Source: Chloropicon primus (Eukaryota; Chlorophyta; Chloropicophyceae; Chloropicales; Chloropicaceae). From it: a DNA stretch of 64,000 nucleotides. Positions 60,243 through 64,000 of this stretch are shown here, piece after piece. The notes beneath the pieces were generated by a model, which ran no database searches, was not told the DNA's origin, and saw only the letters and a program-made list of their open reading frames with translations. Within the stretch, counting starts at the first letter, position 1. Every line of letters begins with the position of its first letter. Made by a program: the position numbers and the translations under genes. The stretch lies in NCBI GenBank assembly GCA_023205875.1, contig CP060769.1, forward strand, positions 434,001-498,000. Direction: 5' to 3'.

Positions 60243-61134
60243 CAAACTGTTCCCCTATAACGCTTTCGTTCCACACCCCTCGTCCGTACGTTCCACACCC
60301 TGCGCCGAAACAGCGCCACTCACCTCTGCCCCCCCGGAGGCGACGCTCTGGACTGATACTTTGGCCGACACCTCATAAAGCGTGTACTATCGCGTACATC
60401 GAATCGTGGATGAGATAACGTCACATACCGAAAATATCATCCCCAGGACAAGGAGGGCAAAAAGGTGGCGTCTTGGACATTAGGTGAGGCCACGAGTCAC
60501 ACACAGACACACAGACAACAGACAGGCAGACAGACACAGGTTGGAGGAGCCTTGGAGCTTTGTTGACACACCTTTAGGTCAGGATCTTGCCGTGCGTTAC
60601 GATTCTCTTTTGCGTAACGCGCTCGTGCTTGTGCTGAAGGACGGTTGTTGTTTGTTGGTCGTAGTAGTGGCGGTTGGGTTGAGGGAGTGGGAGGAGGGGA
60701 GTGTTGGTGTGCTGGTGTGGTGCGTGCCACGCGTTACTTTTTTAGGTGGGATAGTAACGGGTGGAGAAAGATTGTGACTTGGAGGGGTGAGGACAACGCG
60801 GGCGAAGGCTACGAGGTCGAGGAGGCACAAAGCAAGGGAGGCCAAGGGGTAGTGGGAGAGAGAGAGGTCGTAGTGGGCAATGGGCTCCTCCTTTGTCTTC
60901 ACGTCCGACTGACGAGGAGCAAGGGACACGGAATTGAAGAAAGGGCCTGGCAGGGAACGGGAGAGGGAAGAGAGAGAGGAGAGACTCTTTGAGGTTTGTG
61001 TTTGGTGGACGAGGCCCTTGCTGGTGGAGGACGCCACCCAGAGAGAGAGGGAGAGAGAGAGAAAGAGAGAGAGAGAAAGCGAGGGAGGTTGAGAGACCGC
61101 GAAGAGAGCAGGAACTTCAATCCCTGGAGAGACG

Positions 61135-61915
61135 ATGAACGTGACAGGGCAGATAGGAAAATTCGCGGCGAAGAGGCAAAGGGATGCCATTGCCCAAAGG
61201 ATGAAGGAAGGAATGAACTTCGGGAACTCGTCAAAGGTACTTGTTGGTCAAGCTCTTTCTTTCCCTTCCCTCTGCAGCGTCGCCACCGCCATGCGTGCTT
61301 TCCTCGTCTTGTACTGACTCTTCGAGTTTGGTGTCCTCTCTTCAGGTTGACTGGGAAGACTACAACTATCCACCGTTGTTGCAGATTATACATTTTAGCT
61401 TAGATGATATCGAGGACGCTCAAGCCAAGTCTGCGGTGCGTTGGGCGCACATGAGCTACAGATTCGTTTGCTTCACCCTGCTCTTCAACATCGCGGCGAC
61501 TTTGGTGTTGGTGAGCTCTGGAGCAAAGGGGAGTTTCCTCAACGTCCTGTACTCTATCTTCAACTTCATCATCGTCTCGCTCGTTGGTCTGTATTCGTTC
61601 TACAACGCGTACAAGGGGTTGGCCACAAACAACATGTCGATGAGTTTGAAGTACATCATGATTCAGTGCTTGACGATTGTGTTCATGGTCGTCTCCGTTT
61701 CGGCTTACGGGGCCAACTTCAACGGACTCGGGTCGCTCAAGAAGGCAAACAACGCGTCGTCGAAGATAAAGCAAATGTGGGTGGCTTGGGTTATCGTAGA
61801 GAGCATCATGTGGATCATCAACCTGTGCACGGGCATCTACAGTGCACTTAAGGTTCAGCAAAATAGGAGGGAAGGAAGGCCTACTGCCTTTCCCCTGACG
61901 GAGAATCCTACGTAG
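61135..61915 (+). CDS. Tetraspan membrane protein, SCAMP-like
   Basis: Exon 1 (61135-61236) and exon 2 (61346-61915), joined in phase 0 across 109 nt, give 223 residues. A short amphipathic N-terminus is followed by N-Y-P-P-L-L-Q-I-I-H-F, then four hydrophobic helices separated by short loops, and a polar tail with Q-Q-N-R-R-E. The Y-P-P-L-L-Q-I-I-H lead-in before the first helix and the four-helix core recall secretory carrier membrane proteins, which act in post-Golgi and endocytic traffic. The usual NPF repeats are missing. The family call is moderate; another four-helix vesicle protein is possible. Confidence 0.65.
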
Positions 61916-62019
61916 ACTGCGCCGGAGGGGCTTTGGCGTGTGGGCAGGGGTAGTGTTGCCGAGAAGCGAAGGGCCTTCTTGCACGGAGTAATTATGATAT
62001 CACACACTCCGCTTGTCTA
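61916..62019. other. Convergent spacer
   Basis: A short 3' region shared by two genes. Nothing else is seen. Confidence 0.5.
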
Positions 62020-63382
62020 TTATTTAGTCTTTAGCTTACGTCTTAATCTAAGTTTCCAGATGCAAAGGAACAGTGCCGTGGCAACTCCAACGGTGATCCA
62101 AGACCACTTGACGAGCTGCGGCCACGGCTGGCTGAACAAGTCCTTCCCGAATTTGTAAATGATCAGGAATTCCAGGATGGTGCAGGACAGGAATATCCAT
62201 GTGAAGACGCCAAGCTTGTTCACTTGCTCCTTTCCAGTCTTCGTAATGAAGTAGTAGTACTCGTTCACCGCAGGGATCACCATGAAGAAAAACACGAAGA
62301 GCCTGTAGGTGTTCAGCATGTTTCTTGGTGGTATCCAAAGAACGTATTTCATGAAGAAAGCGTTGACCTCGCAGGCCAAGCACGCTGCCGCCAGGACCAG
62401 GCACTGAACGAAGCGCTTCGGGTTGCTCATCATGTTCCACTCGTATCGCTCCACCTTCTCTGGGGTGAACTGCAGGAAAAGGCGCTTCGCTTTCAGCAAA
62501 AACGTCGGCTGGTCGCTCACACCAACCCACTCGTTGCCATACGCTTCTCTCTTTTGGATCCAAAACAATCCAATCAGCATCCCCAAATTGTTGCAGAGGA
62601 CGACGTCCAGGATCCAGCTGTCCCACCAGCACTCGTTGAAGTTGGGAAGCATGTGGGCAAAGGTAAGCTCCATGAGTTCGAAACCTATCGACAGAAACAA
62701 GAGTATTTTCCAATCCCTGAACACCATCGCCTTGGCGACCCAGCCAAAGAGGTGAGCCAGGACGAACTCATCCAGTAGAGTGTCCATGATGTTCGCAATT
62801 TTGCTTCTCGGGTTCTCTGGAGTGAACACGCGGCAGTCGTTTCCATAAGCGCGTTCGTCCAGGGCGACTCCGAGCTCGTCGTACAGATACTTGAAGGACT
62901 GTCGCGCCTGTGTGAAAAGCGGGGGTGAAAACGCAGTGATCGAAAAGTGTCAGGCTTCAAGGCACACGGCTCAGCGAGCTGGGAAGCTGTCCTACCTGGT
63001 TGGCGTCCATGAACAGGATAAGAACAAGGAAGAGCATGTAGAGCAAGGTCACTCCGTGCACTATCTTCCACACTATGGGGTGCGGTCTTATCATGAAGGT
63101 GTGGGGCGCATAAAGGGCAGAGTACGCCAAAAAAGTGGCAATGATCGCCGCAACTCCTTGCTTCACCCTGGCTTCGGTGGAGAACTCCGTCTGATACAGT
63201 CCAAACGCGTCCGAGAAATAAGCAAGCAGGCAGAGCCCACAAGCCATGACCGTGACCGTTCTCGGCCTATAAAATATTTTGGCGAGAGGGTCGACATCCT
63301 CAATCAGAGGGTGGGCACCAGTTCCCAATCCCGTTCCCGTTCCCCTCCCTTCCCCTCCCTTCCCCGACCGAGTTCGCACCAT
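62020..63382 (-). CDS. Phosphatidylserine synthase, base-exchange type (PSS1-like)
   Basis: Exon 1 (62996-63382) and exon 2 (62020-62907), joined in phase 0 across 88 nt, give 424 residues. About eight to nine membrane helices are present. Family blocks are R-P-H-P-I-V-W-K-I-V-H-G, F-V-L-A-H-L-F-G-W-V-A-K-A, L-S-I-G-F-E-L-M-E-L-T-F, L-P-N-F-N-E-C-W-W-D-S-W-I-L-D-V-V-L-C-N-N-L-G-M and F-F-M-K-Y-V-L-W-I-P-P-R-N. The E-C-W-W-D and C-N-N-x-G motifs are diagnostic. The enzyme swaps serine for the head group of PE or PC in the ER in a Ca2+-dependent reaction. The C-terminus is basic (R-L-R-R-K-L-K-T-K), which could serve as an ER retrieval signal. Confidence 0.96.
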
Positions 63383-63649
63383 TCCTCTGCCCTATCCAAA
63401 ACCAAATCAATCCCAAAGCAAATAATCAATCGAACGCTCGGAAGTGATGCCAAGTCAAGCGAAACAATGCGAAGGACGGCAAGACGACTCAGGTAGCTCT
63501 CCGTCGAGCGCAGACCTAACGTCCCGGCCCAGTCGTAATGCTCGCTTCGTTCGTTCTGTTCACCACCAACCTCTTCTTCCCTCGCAGAACTCAAGTCACA
63601 CCGTCGTCCCTCGTTCTCCACGAACCCTGGCGCCAAATCCTTCAAGCGC

Positions 63650-63678
63650 GGTACCAATCCAAAGCTCGCGAGACGAAG
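63650..63678 (-). promoter_or_regulatory. Recurrent leader motif, PSS copy
   Basis: The minus-strand core is CGTCTCGCGAGCTTTGGATT, then GGTACC. Confidence 0.55.
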
Positions 63679-63922
63679 CTTCGTTCTGACTCCCTCTCGA
63701 CGCCTGTTACCTTGGTCCTCGTCGCGCAATTCTTCGCCAAAGCGTTGATTCTCCTCTCCTCCTCGTTGGAGCCCCTCCCTCTCTCGGTTGATCTTGATCT
63801 GTCAAATTCAAGACGCGATCTTGGATTGGGGCGATGGCGGGATGGGCACAACTGATGCGGGTTTGACGACCAGGGGGATGGTCGGAGGGGAACAGTAGCG
63901 ACGTAGAGTGATACTACATCTT

Positions 63923-63944
63923 CAGGGCTTTCGATAGATACCTT
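63923..63944 (+). promoter_or_regulatory. Recurrent leader motif near the right edge
   Basis: The core CAGGGCTTTCGATAGATACC is the same CAGGGCTTTCG variant as the calcium-pump copy. It points right, so a plus-strand gene just outside the window is predicted. Confidence 0.45.
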
Positions 63945-64000
63945 GGTTGAAGGTTTTGGCGGCCGGAGTGAGGAGGGAGACCGTTATGACGGCTTGAACA

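Larger units (their letters stand above)
59802..61134. other. Divergent region between the USP and SCAMP-like genes
   Basis: No gene is seen. It has three motif copies (60034, 60116, 60216). The first and last lie in ~50-bp duplicated blocks 182 bp apart. There are possible AG|GT points at 60072-60075 (plus) and 60323-60325 (minus), GCGTAACGCG and GCGTTAC boxes near 60593-60622 and 60732, and GA tracts at 61030-61080. Confidence 0.6.
63383..64000. other. Leader region of PSS and upstream of a gene beyond the right edge
   Basis: No gene is seen. It holds a motif copy for PSS (63650-63678), AG|GT points on the minus strand at 63711/63710 and 63515/63514 (196 nt apart), and a plus-sense motif copy at 63923-63944 that probably belongs to a gene to the right. 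Confidence 0.6.

Noticed and set aside
1-64000. tRNA, rRNA and retroelement content
   Set aside because: I looked for TTCRANNY loop-type motifs, rRNA blocks and reverse-transcriptase or capsid motifs by eye and found none convincing. A tRNAscan or Rfam search would be the decisive test.

Overview
The window is a gene-dense, intron-poor nuclear segment of a photosynthetic eukaryote. I count 30 protein-coding genes on both strands, including one cut by the left edge. There are no rRNA or tRNA genes and no recognisable mobile elements. A plastid is implied by an m-type thioredoxin, an FtsH-like AAA protein without a protease domain, a pTAC5-like peptidoglycan-binding protein, an ILR1-type amidohydrolase and a REVEILLE/LCL-type SHAQKYF MYB. 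A motile cilium is implied by CFAP45. This combination fits a flagellate (or flagellum-capable) alga, most simply of the green lineage at prasinophyte grade. I cannot name the species. Coding introns are GT-AG, mostly 70-250 nt, zero to two per gene.

Layout, left to right. 0-10 kb: end of a short-chain dehydrogenase, an unrecognised CxxC protein, the complex III hinge subunit QCR6, a UPF0126/TRIC-type organellar membrane protein, a two-GYF-domain polyQ protein and an HVA22/REEP protein. 10-24 kb: a DPY-30-motif acidic protein, TFIIH subunit TFB4/p34, ribosome-biogenesis factor BRX1, the MYB regulator, ADF/cofilin, CFAP45, a rhodanese-domain protein and thioredoxin m. 24-42 kb: a GT47-like glycosyltransferase, ERO1, the presequence protease PreP, a DNL zinc-finger Hsp70 escort, a SERCA/ECA-type calcium pump, the FtsH-like ATPase and the pTAC5-like protein. 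42-64 kb: an unrecognised protein, V-ATPase subunit c, a 1317-residue acidic IQ-motif protein, an importin-11/Kap120 karyopherin, a coiled-coil protein, the ILR1-like hydrolase, a MYND-USP deubiquitinase with a C-terminal PIH1 CS-like domain, a SCAMP-like tetraspan protein and a base-exchange phosphatidylserine synthase.

Neighbours are functionally mixed and there is no operon-like grouping. Loose themes are the ER/secretory system (ERO1, SERCA, GT47, PSS, HVA22, SCAMP-like, the KSEL-ended hydrolase), organelle proteostasis (PreP, DNL protein, FtsH-like, thioredoxin) and cilium or cytoskeleton (CFAP45, DPY-30 protein, cofilin, PIH1-like domain).

The most striking non-coding signal lies in the long upstream regions. 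Many carry a recurrent motif built on GATCTTTCGAAAGA, nearly always in the same orientation relative to the gene it precedes. Several copies sit in what look like 5'-leader introns of remarkably uniform length (about 173-196 nt), some stacked head to tail with zero-length AG|GT junctions that look like recursive splice points. Two leaders carry duplicated copies spaced 181-182 bp apart. This looks like a family of modular, introner-like or intron-enhancer leader introns. Pentanucleotide microsatellites and a GTAACG motif also recur between genes.
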